NCBI GenBank assembly: GCA_007122215.1
Contig: SKUG01000017.1
Location: 1 to 6,802 of the forward strand
Direction: 5' to 3'
Source of the DNA: Thermoleophilia bacterium
GTDB lineage: Bacteria; Actinomycetota; Thermoleophilia; Gaiellales; SKUG01
Length of the DNA stretch: 6,802 bases
Numbering within the stretch: the first letter of the stretch is position 1; each line of letters begins with the position of its first letter. The notes under the pieces were generated by a model. The model worked only from the letters and a program-made list of their open reading frames with translations, did no database searches and was not told where the DNA came from. The translations under genes were made by a program, and so were the position numbers. Shown here one piece after another: positions 1-6,199 of the stretch.

Positions 1-1393
<1,393 letters not shown>

Positions 1394-1401
<8 letters not shown>

Positions 1402-2035
1402 CCGCCCGATGGGATTCCGCACCCTCAAGCTCGTCCCCGAGGACGAGCCCGCACCGGCATCTGCCAAGCCCGCGCCGCCCACCGAGCCTGCGCCTGCCCA
1501 GCCCGCCCCGGCCCGGAACGGCTCACGGCCCGGGCAGGCACCTGCCACCGAGACCTCCCGCGACGCGTCCGGGCGGCTCGATGGAGCCGCCGATCCGGTC
1601 GCGACCGGGCCGGCACCGCACCCGCGGGAGCTGCTGGCGGCGATCGCCGAGGGCATCCGCGCAACCAGCGAGCCGTGGGCCGTGCACGTGCGCGAGTCCG
1701 GCGGCATCGACCCAGCCACCGATGCCAACGTCGACGAGCTGCTGGGGCGCCTGCCGGCTGCGTGGGCCTTCGGCGTGCAGGTGATCTACGAGGGGTACCT
1801 GATGCACGAGGGCCGCTCCCGGGTGCTGCGGCCCGACACCCCCACCGAGCGGCTGCTGCTGATCGGCGACTACTGCCACGCCACGGGGATCACCGACCTG
1901 GCCGATGCCGGTGCGGTCGACGTGATCGACGCCATGGCACGCACGATCGCGGCGACCTCCACCGCCCCGGCCGATCGCCGCACGGAGCTGTGGGCCGAGG
2001 GCCTGGCCGGGCTGCTGCGCCTGGGCGGCAGCTGA
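1394..2035 (+). CDS. Conserved-looking hypothetical protein, overlaps hemL
   Basis: This is a 213-aa protein that I cannot assign to a family. Residues 1-13 are a short basic/hydrophobic start (MGFRTLKLV), and residues 15-77 are low-complexity Pro/Ala/Glu-rich sequence, probably disordered. Residues 78-213 look like a compact, mainly helical domain containing WAVHVRES, a GYLMHEGRSR segment, RLLLIGDYCHATGITDLAD and a C-terminal WAEGLAGLLRLGG. The LLLIGDY..A...LA stretch after an LxHEG segment faintly recalls the region following the first Asp-rich motif in polyprenyl diphosphate synthases, but no DDxxD motif exists, so any such link would be to a non-catalytic relative. No signal peptide or membrane segment is visible. 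ATG 1394 overlaps the hemL stop (1399-1401) by 8 nt, so translation is probably coupled and a role near tetrapyrrole synthesis is possible. Codon use matches the neighbours. Confidence 0.82.
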
Positions 2036-2129
2036 CCGCTCGGGCTGCAGCCGCACCGCGATCGGCCCGCCCGCTGGGCGCGAGGCGCGACGGTGCGGAC
2101 AAGCGCTCCACCCGTCCCCGGGAAGGTAG

Positions 2130-2135
2130 TAGACT
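2130..2135 (+). promoter_or_regulatory. Possible -10 element for tRNA-Arg
   Basis: TAGACT, within GGTAGTAGACTGC, matches the sigma-70-type -10 consensus at four of six positions and lies in the most AT-rich spot of the gap. No acceptable -35 hexamer sits 16-18 nt upstream (TCCACC is there). It would give a leader of about 85 nt before the tRNA. This is weak evidence. Confidence 0.22.
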
Positions 2136-2192
2136 GCGCAGCACGACATAGGCAGCGGCCTCGCCGGCACCGAGCCCGCGGCAGCTGCCACC

Positions 2193-2220
2193 GCAGTGCG
2201 AGACCAGGACGTTGCACTGC
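2193..2220 (+). other. Hairpin immediately upstream of tRNA-Arg
   Basis: GCAGTGC (2193-2199) is perfectly complementary to GCACTGC (2214-2220). A G-T and an A-T pair can extend the stem to 9 bp around a 10-nt loop. It ends 5 nt before the mature tRNA 5' end, so in a precursor transcript it would stack next to the RNase P cleavage site. The pairing is directly visible; its function is unknown. Confidence 0.4.
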
Positions 2221-2225
2221 TCCCC

Positions 2226-2298
2226 GCGCTCGTAGTTCAGGGGATAGAACGCTGGCTTGCGGAGCCAGAGGTCGGAGGTTCGAATCCTCCCGAGCGCG
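2226..2298 (+). tRNA. tRNA-Arg, anticodon GCG
   Basis: This is a complete 73-nt cloverleaf. The acceptor stem is GCGCTCG (2226-2232) with CGAGCGC (2291-2297). The D arm is GTTC/GAAC around AGGGGATA. The anticodon stem CTGGC/GCCAG encloses the loop TTGCGGA, giving anticodon GCG at 2259-2261. The variable loop is AGGTC, the T arm GGAGG-TTCGAAT-CCTCC, and the discriminator G2298. CCA is not encoded (CCT follows the discriminator), so a CCA-adding enzyme is needed. C35 and the D-loop adenosine preceding TA fit arginine identity. GCG reads CGC and CGU without A34-to-inosine editing, whereas most bacteria use an ACG tRNA. G37 and A38 resemble the CCG-type Arg isoacceptor rather than the ACG type. 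The structure is certain; the isotype rests on the anticodon. Confidence 0.95.
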
Positions 2299-2321
2299 CC
2301 TTCCCCACGCGCATCGCGCCG

Positions 2322-3212
2322 TCAGGCTGCGTGCCGCCCTTCGACCCCGGCGCTCGGCGCGAGCTCGCAGACCACGGTGTAGGCCGCTTCCCCACGGACC
2401 TGGTCGAGGAAGGGCCGCGCAGGATCGAGCACCACCCCCGGGCGCTCCACCACCGTCGCCGCGACCGCACCGACGCTGCCGAGCCCGGCCACCACGCGCG
2501 ACGGGTCGCTGCCAAGCCGCTCGATGCCTGCCACCCGCACCGTGAAGGCGATGATCGCGTGCTCGACGGCCGTCAGCGTCGCCAGCGCACCCTCGATGAC
2601 CTCGTCCTCGGCACCGTCGACGTCCATCCGCACGACCAGGCAGCCGCCGCCGGCAAGGCCCATCGCATCGATCCCCTGGGCTGCCACCGCGCCGGCTGCG
2701 ACCCCCACCGGGCGGGCCTCGATCTGGCGGGTCCGGGCGAGCGCTGCGAGGTTGCGCGCGAGGAACCTGCACTGCTCGGGGTCCTGCTCGATCGCGACGA
2801 CCTCGCAGACGTGGGGGCTCGCAGCGCCGAGCAGGGCCGGCACGAGCCCGATGCCCGCGCCGACGTCCACGACGGCCGTTGGCAGGCCGAGCCGGTCGAT
2901 CCGCCGGGCCAGCACGCGCACCACGCCGTCGCGGTGGGCCTGCAGGTCGCGCGCGTCGATCGGCGCCTGCCACAGCGGCACCTCGACGCGCAGCCCACCG
3001 GGCAGCTCATGCTCGACGACGCGCTCCAGGCGGCCCGAGCGCCGGGCCAGCCCGAGCAGGGCATCGGGAAGCTGGCGGTAGCCGCGCCGCTCGAGGCTGC
3101 GGGCGATGCGCAGGCTCGCCGGAGACCTGCTGGAGATGCGGGGCGCGGCAGGACGGCGAACGGCTGGGGCCTCGGGATCCATCGACTGCACCATCGGCAG
3201 CCGCGGCCCCAT
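2322..3212 (-). CDS. FkbM-family SAM-dependent methyltransferase
   Basis: This is a 296-aa predicted cytosolic class I methyltransferase. The N-terminal third (1-110) is Arg-rich and not diagnostic. The Rossmann motif I is VVDVGAGIG (114-122), followed by an acidic residue at the end of beta-2 in VVAIEQDPE (Glu142) that would bind the SAM ribose. MDVDGAEDEVIEGA (196-209) is the hallmark FkbM signature, normally written as (K/M)(I/M)D(V/I)(E/D)GAE. FkbM proteins O-methylate sugars, polyketides or other small molecules; the substrate here cannot be read from sequence. The start is not firm: ATG 3212 has only a weak AAGG directly in front, and ATGs at 3194 and 3182 are alternatives. It begins 27 nt after the release-factor-like gene on the same strand, so it is probably the last cistron of the operon. 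Its end faces the tRNA gene 23 nt away. Confidence 0.88.
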   Translation of the reverse strand: MGPRLPMVQSMDPEAPAVRRPAAPRISSRSPASLRIARSLERRGYRQLPDALLGLARRSGRLERVVEHELPGGLRVEVPLWQAPIDARDLQAHRDGVVRVLARRIDRLGLPTAVVDVGAGIGLVPALLGAASPHVCEVVAIEQDPEQCRFLARNLAALARTRQIEARPVGVAAGAVAAQGIDAMGLAGGGCLVVRMDVDGAEDEVIEGALATLTAVEHAIIAFTVRVAGIERLGSDPSRVVAGLGSVGAVAATVVERPGVVLDPARPFLDQVRGEAAYTVVCELAPSAGVEGRHAA

Positions 3213-3218
3213 CCTTGA

Positions 3219-3236
3219 GCCCGCCCTCGGGCCGAG
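3219..3236 (-). other. Intercistronic inverted repeats before the FkbM gene
   Basis: In the 27-nt gap, GCCCG (3219-3223) pairs with CGGGC (3228-3232), and a second, mutually exclusive dyad CTCGG-G-CCGAG spans 3226-3236. Either would fold in the mRNA just before the presumed FkbM start and could limit its translation. There is no T-tract, so I do not call a terminator. Confidence 0.3.
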
Positions 3237-3239
3237 CGG

Positions 3240-4400
3240 CTACCAGCGCAGGCGCGCGCCGATGCCATCCACGTCGGCCAGCGCCTCGGATGCGGGCGGG
3301 TCCACGGGGGTGACGGGGATGCCGTCGGCCAGGGCCCGCTCGATGATCCGCTCGACGACCTGGTGCTCGACGAGCTCGCTGTCGTGGTCGACCGGCTTCT
3401 CGGCACGCCACCAGCCATCGCCGGTGGGGTAGGCGCGCAGCTCGCGGGTCGCGTCCACGACCAGGTGCTCGACGCGGCCCTCGGCCAGCAGCGCGAGGGT
3501 CTGGGAGAGCCCGAGCACGGCCGGGCCGTCGGCCTTGACGGTCGCGCGCAGCTGGTCCACGAGCCGCTGCTCGCAGCGCCGCGTGGAGGCCTCGAGGGCA
3601 TCCGCGGTGGCCTCCACGAGCTGCGGGGCCGACAGGCCGCCGATCACGGTCTCGTCGGTGAAGACGTCCACGTCGTCAGCGACGTTGAGGCCGGCCTGCA
3701 CGCCGGCAGCAAGGCGCACGTCGCCGGTCAGCAGCACGCGGTCCCAGCCGTGCTCGCGGACCCGCTCGCTGACGAGCTCCCCCACCCACTCGAGGAAGCG
3801 GCGGCGATGCTCGTCACGGCGCGCCGGATCACGGTCGGTCGCCGTCGACACCGGCAGGCTGCCGGCCGAGACGCCGAGCGCGCGGGCCTGGTCGACCCAG
3901 TTGTCGAGCTGCAGCTCGTGCAGCTTCGTCGCCGATCCCATCGCGACGTTCCAGATCTCGACGCCGGGCTGGGTGAGCACGGCCACGCCGGCCGGGCGCC
4001 CCTCGTCGAGTGCCGCCACGAGCGGGGTGATGTGCGGGCAGCCCTCGAGCAGCGCGGTCGTGGGCAGCGGCGCCTGCATCGACACCTGCTCGATCCGGCC
4101 CTTGCGCTCGAGCGAGGCGAAGAGCGCACGGCCCCGCCCGGAGCCGTCAGGCGCCTGCAGCCGCTCGAGCTCGGTGGCGATCTCCTCGATCCGGCGGTCG
4201 AAGGCCTGCCAGCGATCACGGTCGTCGCCATCGCGCAGCTCGCTGCTGATCCGCTCGAGGTCATTGCGGATGGTGATCTCCCAGGGAAGCCCGCCGGACT
4301 GCAGCTTCGGATCCACGTCGACGTAGACCGACAGCACCCCGTGTGGGCCCCAGTCGCCGTCCAGCAGATCGACGATCCAGCCTGCAGTGAGCTCCGACAT
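3240..4400 (-). CDS. VLRF1/baeRF-type archaeo-eukaryotic release factor-like protein
   Basis: This 386-aa protein resembles the bacterial eRF1-like families that include mycobacterial Rv2629 and the eukaryotic Vms1/ANKZF1 peptidyl-tRNA hydrolases, which release nascent chains from stalled ribosomes. Family-like features in order are an N-terminal domain with GVLSVYVDVDP (21-31) and WEITIRNDLERI (40-51), GRALFASLE (90-98), a central eRF1 domain-2-like part (about 120-245) with AGVAVLTQPGVEIWNVAMG and RVLLTGDVRL, and an L7Ae/eRF1 domain-3-like C-terminus with EGRVEHLVVD ending in DGIGARLRW (378-386). No GGQ or GxxQ loop is present; the equivalent stretch is an Arg/Glu-rich helix (ARRDEHRRRFLEWV, 193-206). 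It may therefore bind ribosomes or tRNA without classical hydrolysis. It has no membrane segment. GGAGG 7 nt before ATG 4400 fixes the start. It lies 73 nt downstream of the RDD gene and 27 nt before the FkbM gene. The fold family is fairly sure; the activity is inferred. Confidence 0.83.
   Translation of the reverse strand: MSELTAGWIVDLLDGDWGPHGVLSVYVDVDPKLQSGGLPWEITIRNDLERISSELRDGDDRDRWQAFDRRIEEIATELERLQAPDGSGRGRALFASLERKGRIEQVSMQAPLPTTALLEGCPHITPLVAALDEGRPAGVAVLTQPGVEIWNVAMGSATKLHELQLDNWVDQARALGVSAGSLPVSTATDRDPARRDEHRRRFLEWVGELVSERVREHGWDRVLLTGDVRLAAGVQAGLNVADDVDVFTDETVIGGLSAPQLVEATADALEASTRRCEQRLVDQLRATVKADGPAVLGLSQTLALLAEGRVEHLVVDATRELRAYPTGDGWWRAEKPVDHDSELVEHQVVERIIERALADGIPVTPVDPPASEALADVDGIGARLRW
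4374..4388 (-). repeat. 15-nt repeat, copy 1 (codons 5-9 of the release factor-like gene)
   Basis: The coding-strand sequence ACTGCAGGCTGGATC encodes TAGWI at codons 5-9. An identical block occupies codons 5-9 of sppA (6024-6038), at the same distance from its ATG. The bases on either side differ. Confidence 0.85.
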
Positions 4401-4407
4401 TCCCGTG

Positions 4408-4412
4408 CCTCC
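4408..4412 (-). promoter_or_regulatory. Ribosome binding site of the release factor-like gene
   Basis: On the minus strand GGAGG lies 7 nt upstream of ATG 4400, within a purine-rich GGGGGAGG run. It is one of the best ribosome binding sites in the window and supports independent translation of this cistron. Confidence 0.75.
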
Positions 4413-4415
4413 CCC

Positions 4416-4431
4416 GCGCGGTTTTCCGCGC
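4416..4431 (-). other. Perfect GC hairpin in the leader of the release factor-like gene
   Basis: GCGCGG (4416-4421) and CCGCGC (4426-4431) form a 6-bp all-GC stem around a 4-nt loop (AAAA in the minus-strand transcript). It sits 3 nt upstream of the purine-rich ribosome binding region. It could stabilise the downstream mRNA, attenuate transcription or affect translation. There is no T-tract after it. Confidence 0.5.
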
Positions 4432-4461
4432 CGTCGCGCAGCGACACCCGAGCCGCTGCCT

Positions 4462-4483
4462 GATGGGCAAAACCTATCCCATC
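4462..4483 (-). other. Hairpin over the stop codon of the RDD gene
   Basis: GATGGG (4462-4467) and CCCATC (4478-4483) pair around a 10-nt loop that contains the TAG stop (minus strand 4476-4474) and a TTTT run. It resembles a weak terminator with the T-run misplaced into the loop, so I regard it as an intercistronic structure. A TAGGTT sequence in the same spot could instead be a poor -10 element for an internal promoter. Confidence 0.35.
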
Positions 4484-5064
4484 GGGGAGGTGTGCGCAGG
4501 CGAGCCGGGCGGGCCGGGGCGCAGCGGCGGGGTGCCGGGCCGTGCGGCCCACTGCGGGATGGCCGGCAGGCTGCGCTCGAAGACGACGGTTCCCCGGGTC
4601 AGCCGGTCGTGGAGCAGCCAGCCGCCGCGGGGGATGAGGATCAGCAGCCCGATCGCCAGCACGATGAGCGCGAGCACGACCTGCCCGGAGCTGCCGGCGC
4701 CGATGCTCCCCACCAGCAGCAGGGCCAGCACCGTCAGCCATGCGAACACCACGAGCGGCCGCAGGATGATCTCGCGCAGCGCCACCGCCGGCAGCGACAG
4801 CCGCCCACCGTCGGCGGCGCGCACGACCCGCAGGCCCAGCGCCAGCTTGCCGGGCGTGGCCCCGAAGGACCAGGTCATGCCCACGACCATCAGGAGCAGC
4901 GCCACGGTGGCGGTGAGGACCAGCCAGCCGCCCGGCCCCACGATCCCCTGCAGCACGCCGATGAGCGCGCTGGCCAGCCACACGTCGAGCAGCCAGGCGG
5001 CGATGCGCCGCCCCAGGCTCGCATGGGTGACCTCGCGATCCGGTGAGGGCGGGGCGGTGGTCAT
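4474..5064 (-). CDS. RDD-family integral membrane protein, possible SppA partner
   Basis: This is a 196-aa polytopic membrane protein. The RDD signature is clear: Arg19-Arg20 and Asp27 in LGRRIAAWLLDVWLA within the first hydrophobic segment, and the last Asp in HDRLTRGTVV (Asp153). The conserved linker GATPGKLALGLRVV (68-81) follows the second helix. Hydrophobic segments lie at about 22-42, 47-66, 99-119 and 127-145. A Pro-rich tail (166-196) is probably cytosolic and unstructured. ATG 5064 overlaps the sppA stop as ATGA, implying tight translational coupling. In Bacillus subtilis the RDD protein SppI (YteJ), encoded next to sppA, complexes with and inhibits SppA. By family and position this gene may do the same, which is an inference. 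RDD proteins are otherwise functionally diverse, some acting in Na+ transport. Confidence 0.92.
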   Translation of the reverse strand: MTTAPPSPDREVTHASLGRRIAAWLLDVWLASALIGVLQGIVGPGGWLVLTATVALLLMVVGMTWSFGATPGKLALGLRVVRAADGGRLSLPAVALREIILRPLVVFAWLTVLALLLVGSIGAGSSGQVVLALIVLAIGLLILIPRGGWLLHDRLTRGTVVFERSLPAIPQWAARPGTPPLRPGPPGSPAHTSPMG

Positions 5065-6050
5065 GGGGCGATCCGGTACTCAAGCCGGGGGGTGCCCGCC
5101 GGGTCGAGGCGCTCGCGGCCGACGATGCGCTCGGCGGGGTGTCCGAGCCCGAGCCCCGCACGGCCCTCGAGGAGCAGCCAGTCGCCGAAGCTCAGGCGCT
5201 GCCGGTAGCGGGTGATGCGCAGCTTCTGGTTGCCGGCCAGCTCCTCGGCGGCGGCGTAGGCGGCTGCGCGGGTGCCGAGCTCGTCGACCAGGCCGGCCTC
5301 CTGGGCCTGGCGCCCGGTGAGGATCCGCCCGTCGGCGACCGCGCGCACGTCCCGCTCGGGCATCCCACGGCCCTCGCGCACCACCTCGACGAAGTCGCCG
5401 TAGGCCTCGTCGATCAGGGACTGCAGCAGCTCGCGCTCCTCACCGGTGAGGTCCCGGAAGATCGATGCCATGTCCTTGAGGCGGCCGCTCTTGACCACCA
5501 CCCACTCGACCCCGAGGTCATCGGCCAGCCCGGCGATGTTGGGGTAGCTGAGGATCACGCCGATGCTGCCGGTGATCGTGGAGGGGTGCGCGATGATCCG
5601 GTCGGCATGGGCCGAGACGTAGTAGCCGCCCGATGCGGCCGTCGAGCGCATCCAGGCAACGACGGGGATGCCCGCCTCGGAGCTCAGGCGCTGGACCGTC
5701 CGGGCGATCTCGTCGCTGGCCAGAACGGCACCGCCGGGGGAGTCGACCTCGAGGATGATCGCATCGACCCCGTCCCGCTCGAGCCCCTCCAGCAGCCGGA
5801 TCGTGGAGTCTGCGCCCACGAGTCCCTGGCCGATGTTGGAGGTGCCGTCGATGATCACGCCCGTGAGCGGCACGATCGCCACCTTCGCCGAGCCGGCACC
5901 GTCGTCGCGCACCACGGTGCCGCGGTAGCCCGCGCGGGTGTCGGAGCCACCGAGCGACTCGGCGTCGAAGCGCGCGCCCTGGGCGCCCACGGCCACGAGC
6001 GCGATGAACACCGCGACGATGATGATCCAGCCTGCAGTTCGTCGATCCAT
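5061..6050 (-). CDS. sppA: Signal peptide peptidase SppA, membrane-anchored serine protease
   Basis: This 329-aa protein of the short Gram-positive SppA type (S49) degrades cleaved signal peptides in the membrane. A single N-terminal hydrophobic segment (about 7-26, after MDRRTAG) anchors it with the catalytic domain outside. Motifs are VDSPGGAV (102-109), AASGGYYVS with the nucleophile Ser140, GSIGVI (161-166), and SGRLKDM with the general base Lys192. The 52-residue Ser-Lys spacing equals that of B. subtilis SppA (Ser147/Lys199). RILTGRQAQEAGLVDELG (242-259) is also typical. The frame stays open to an ATG at 6104, but ATG 6050 is chosen because the extra 18 residues (Pro/Gly/Arg-rich) would spoil the normal signal-anchor start and lie in promoter-like DNA. 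It is the first gene of the minus-strand operon, overlaps the RDD gene by 4 nt, and diverges from gdhA. Confidence 0.95.
   Translation of the reverse strand: MDRRTAGWIIIVAVFIALVAVGAQGARFDAESLGGSDTRAGYRGTVVRDDGAGSAKVAIVPLTGVIIDGTSNIGQGLVGADSTIRLLEGLERDGVDAIILEVDSPGGAVLASDEIARTVQRLSSEAGIPVVAWMRSTAASGGYYVSAHADRIIAHPSTITGSIGVILSYPNIAGLADDLGVEWVVVKSGRLKDMASIFRDLTGEERELLQSLIDEAYGDFVEVVREGRGMPERDVRAVADGRILTGRQAQEAGLVDELGTRAAAYAAAEELAGNQKLRITRYRQRLSFGDWLLLEGRAGLGLGHPAERIVGRERLDPAGTPRLEYRIAP
6024..6038 (-). repeat. 15-nt repeat, copy 2 (codons 5-9 of sppA)
   Basis: This is identical on the coding strand to 4374-4388 (ACTGCAGGCTGGATC, encoding TAGWI), at the same offset of 12 nt after the ATG. In sppA it leads into the membrane anchor. 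Confidence 0.85.
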
Positions 6051-6057
6051 GGGCGCG

Positions 6058-6063
6058 ACCCTA
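6058..6063 (-). promoter_or_regulatory. Candidate -10 element of the sppA operon
   Basis: On the minus strand TAGGGT, within GGTAGGGTC, ends 7 nt before ATG 6050. If it is a -10 element the transcript would begin at or next to the ATG, that is, nearly leaderless. Its AGGG could instead be a weak Shine-Dalgarno site at 8-nt spacing. The identical GGTAGGGTC on the gdhA side, where a separate ribosome site exists, favours the promoter reading. No good -35 hexamer is seen. Confidence 0.42.
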
Positions 6064-6079
6064 CCTGCCGGCGCACGAC

Positions 6080-6130
6080 CGGGCAGGACGGCCGCCGGGG
6101 ACACCGCGCGGCGCGGCGGCAGCCTGCCCG
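6080..6130. other. Large imperfect dyad between the divergent promoters
   Basis: The outer arms CGGGCAGG (6080-6087) and CCTGCCCG (6123-6130) are perfectly complementary. The inner arms GCCGCCG (6091-6097) and CGGCGGC (6114-6120) are also perfect. They are separated by 3 and 2 unpaired bases, leaving a 16-nt centre. A 13-bp odd palindrome, CCGCGC-G-GCGCGG, lies at 6104-6116. The dyad lies outside both presumed transcripts and covers the expected -35 region of sppA, so an operator or architectural site is more likely than an RNA structure. Confidence 0.5.
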
Positions 6131-6165
6131 CTCCCCGCGGGTGCGTGGGCGGGTGGACGCGCTGG

Positions 6166-6171
6166 TAGGGT
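6166..6171 (+). promoter_or_regulatory. Candidate extended -10 element of gdhA
   Basis: TAGGGT is preceded by TGG, giving the extended form TGn-TAGGGT. Transcription would start near 6178, leaving a leader of about 22 nt that includes the ribosome site at 6184-6189. The -35 position (about 6143-6148, GCGTGG) is poor, as tolerated by extended -10 promoters. Confidence 0.42.
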
Positions 6172-6183
6172 CACGCGGACCCT
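6167..6183 (+). promoter_or_regulatory. Operator-like dyad at the gdhA start site
   Basis: AGGGTC (6167-6172) and GACCCT (6178-6183) form a perfect inverted repeat with a 5-nt spacer ACGCG. It covers the candidate -10 element and presumed transcription start of gdhA, a position suited to a repressor. As RNA it could also fold as a short 5' hairpin. Confidence 0.4.
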
Positions 6184-6189
6184 GGAGGG
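6184..6189 (+). promoter_or_regulatory. Ribosome binding site of gdhA
   Basis: GGAGGG lies 10 nt upstream of ATG 6200 and supports that start. A second, weaker AGG is closer (6194-6196). Confidence 0.7.
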
Positions 6190-6199
6190 CAGCAGGCAG

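Larger units (their letters stand above)
2036..2225. other. Intergenic region before tRNA-Arg
   Basis: This 190-nt stretch has no convincing reading frame. It holds a weak 5-bp hairpin (CGCCC 2068-2072, GGGCG 2076-2080, loop GCT) just after the preceding stop; it has no T-tract, so it is at best a poor terminator. It also contains a weak -10 candidate (2130-2135), a 10-bp palindrome GGCAGCTGCC (2180-2189) and a hairpin ending 5 nt before the tRNA. Confidence 0.5.

Noticed and set aside
2294..2312. GCGCG...CGCGC inverted repeat after the tRNA as a terminator
   Set aside because: It would use part of the acceptor stem and has no T-tract; it is just as likely a product of GC-rich composition.
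2237..2515. Minus-strand frame containing GGFEPPTSGSASQRSIP (and the frame with EDSNLRPLAPQASVLSPELRARG in 1870-2973)
   Set aside because: These peptides are the well-known artefact of translating the antisense of a tRNA gene; they lie exactly over tRNA-Arg 2226-2298.
3363..4463. Long plus-strand open frame opposite the release factor-like gene
   Set aside because: It is an antisense shadow with His/Asp/Gly/Val/Arg-rich noise; the minus-strand frame has family motifs and a good ribosome site.
6051..6104. Upstream start of sppA at ATG 6104
   Set aside because: The extra residues are not signal-anchor-like and overlap the promoter and dyad region; ATG 6050 gives a standard SppA N-terminus.
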